Origin: Tissierellia bacterium | GTDB taxonomy: Bacteria > Bacillota > Clostridia > Tissierellales > Tepidimicrobiaceae | Direction: 5' to 3' | Length of the DNA: 41,584 bases | NCBI GenBank assembly: GCA_012728595.1 | Contig: JAAYEU010000052.1 | Coordinates: forward strand, 1-41,584 | In this document: one piece after another, positions 41,576 to 41,584 of the stretch | Position numbering within the stretch: the stretch's first letter is position 1 | How the letters are laid out: each line of letters opens with the position of its first letter | The notes under the pieces: generated by a model | Database searches by the model: none | What the model was told of the DNA's origin: nothing | The model's input: only the letters and a program-made list of their open reading frames with translations | Translations under genes and position numbers: made by a program

Positions 41576-41584
41576 ATGGGAAAA
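41576..41584 (+). CDS. Start of a gene cut by the window end
   Basis: Only ATG-GGA-AAA (Met-Gly-Lys) is present. AGGAGGTC (41563-41570) before it is a strong ribosome site, so a real gene very probably begins here. Its product cannot be told. Confidence 0.6.

Overview
The window looks like chromosomal DNA of a low-GC, spore-forming, anaerobic, amino-acid-fermenting member of the Bacillota (Clostridia or Tissierellia type). The inference rests on an alpha/beta small acid-soluble spore protein, a complete cotJABC spore-coat operon, two Spo0A-like boxes, a PrsW-type protease, rubrerythrin, and a ferredoxin-linked 2-oxoacid oxidoreductase next to butyrate kinase and phosphotransbutyrylase genes. 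No transposase, phage, CRISPR, tRNA or rRNA gene was seen. Most genes are on the + strand with short gaps.

Layout. 1-929 has no gene: degenerate GAGCAAACTTTGT repeats, an intrinsic terminator, a tight cluster of DnaA boxes (541-690), and the promoter and hairpin leader of the glycine operon. 930-6682 is the glycine cleavage operon (gcvT, gcvH, gcvPA, gcvPB, dihydrolipoamide dehydrogenase). Next come a PAP2 phosphatase and an unidentified transporter whose ribosome site and start codon lie in a 19-bp RNA stem. 8943-11332 is a three-gene ABC importer (NMT1/SsuA type), convergent with a Crp/Fnr regulator. 12349-15421 holds a small unknown protein, an L,D-transpeptidase, the spore protein and lysA. 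15459-17023 (minus strand) is feoA plus a feoB broken by an out-of-frame internal deletion. 17201-18215 is cotJABC. 18521-23945 is a five-gene peptide ABC transporter behind a consensus sigma-A promoter. Then rubrerythrin, ptsH-ptsI, a PrsW-like protease and a CapA-like protein follow.

The most interesting part is 28987-39117. The c-di-AMP synthase gene cdaA and its regulator cdaR run with almost no gaps into butyrate kinase, phosphotransbutyrylase, a second butyrate kinase, a P-loop ATPase, and a four-subunit 2-oxoacid:ferredoxin oxidoreductase. Together the enzymes would turn (branched) 2-oxoacids into acyl-CoA, acyl phosphate and ATP. The cluster ends at a strong terminator. The next transcription unit begins with a c-di-AMP (ydaO/yuaA) riboswitch followed by a terminator and then an opine-dehydrogenase-family gene. 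The messenger's synthase and a probable sensor of it therefore lie about 8 kb apart around an amino-acid fermentation cluster.

The window closes with an unknown helical protein behind a Spo0A box, a CCA-adding enzyme, and the first three codons of another gene.
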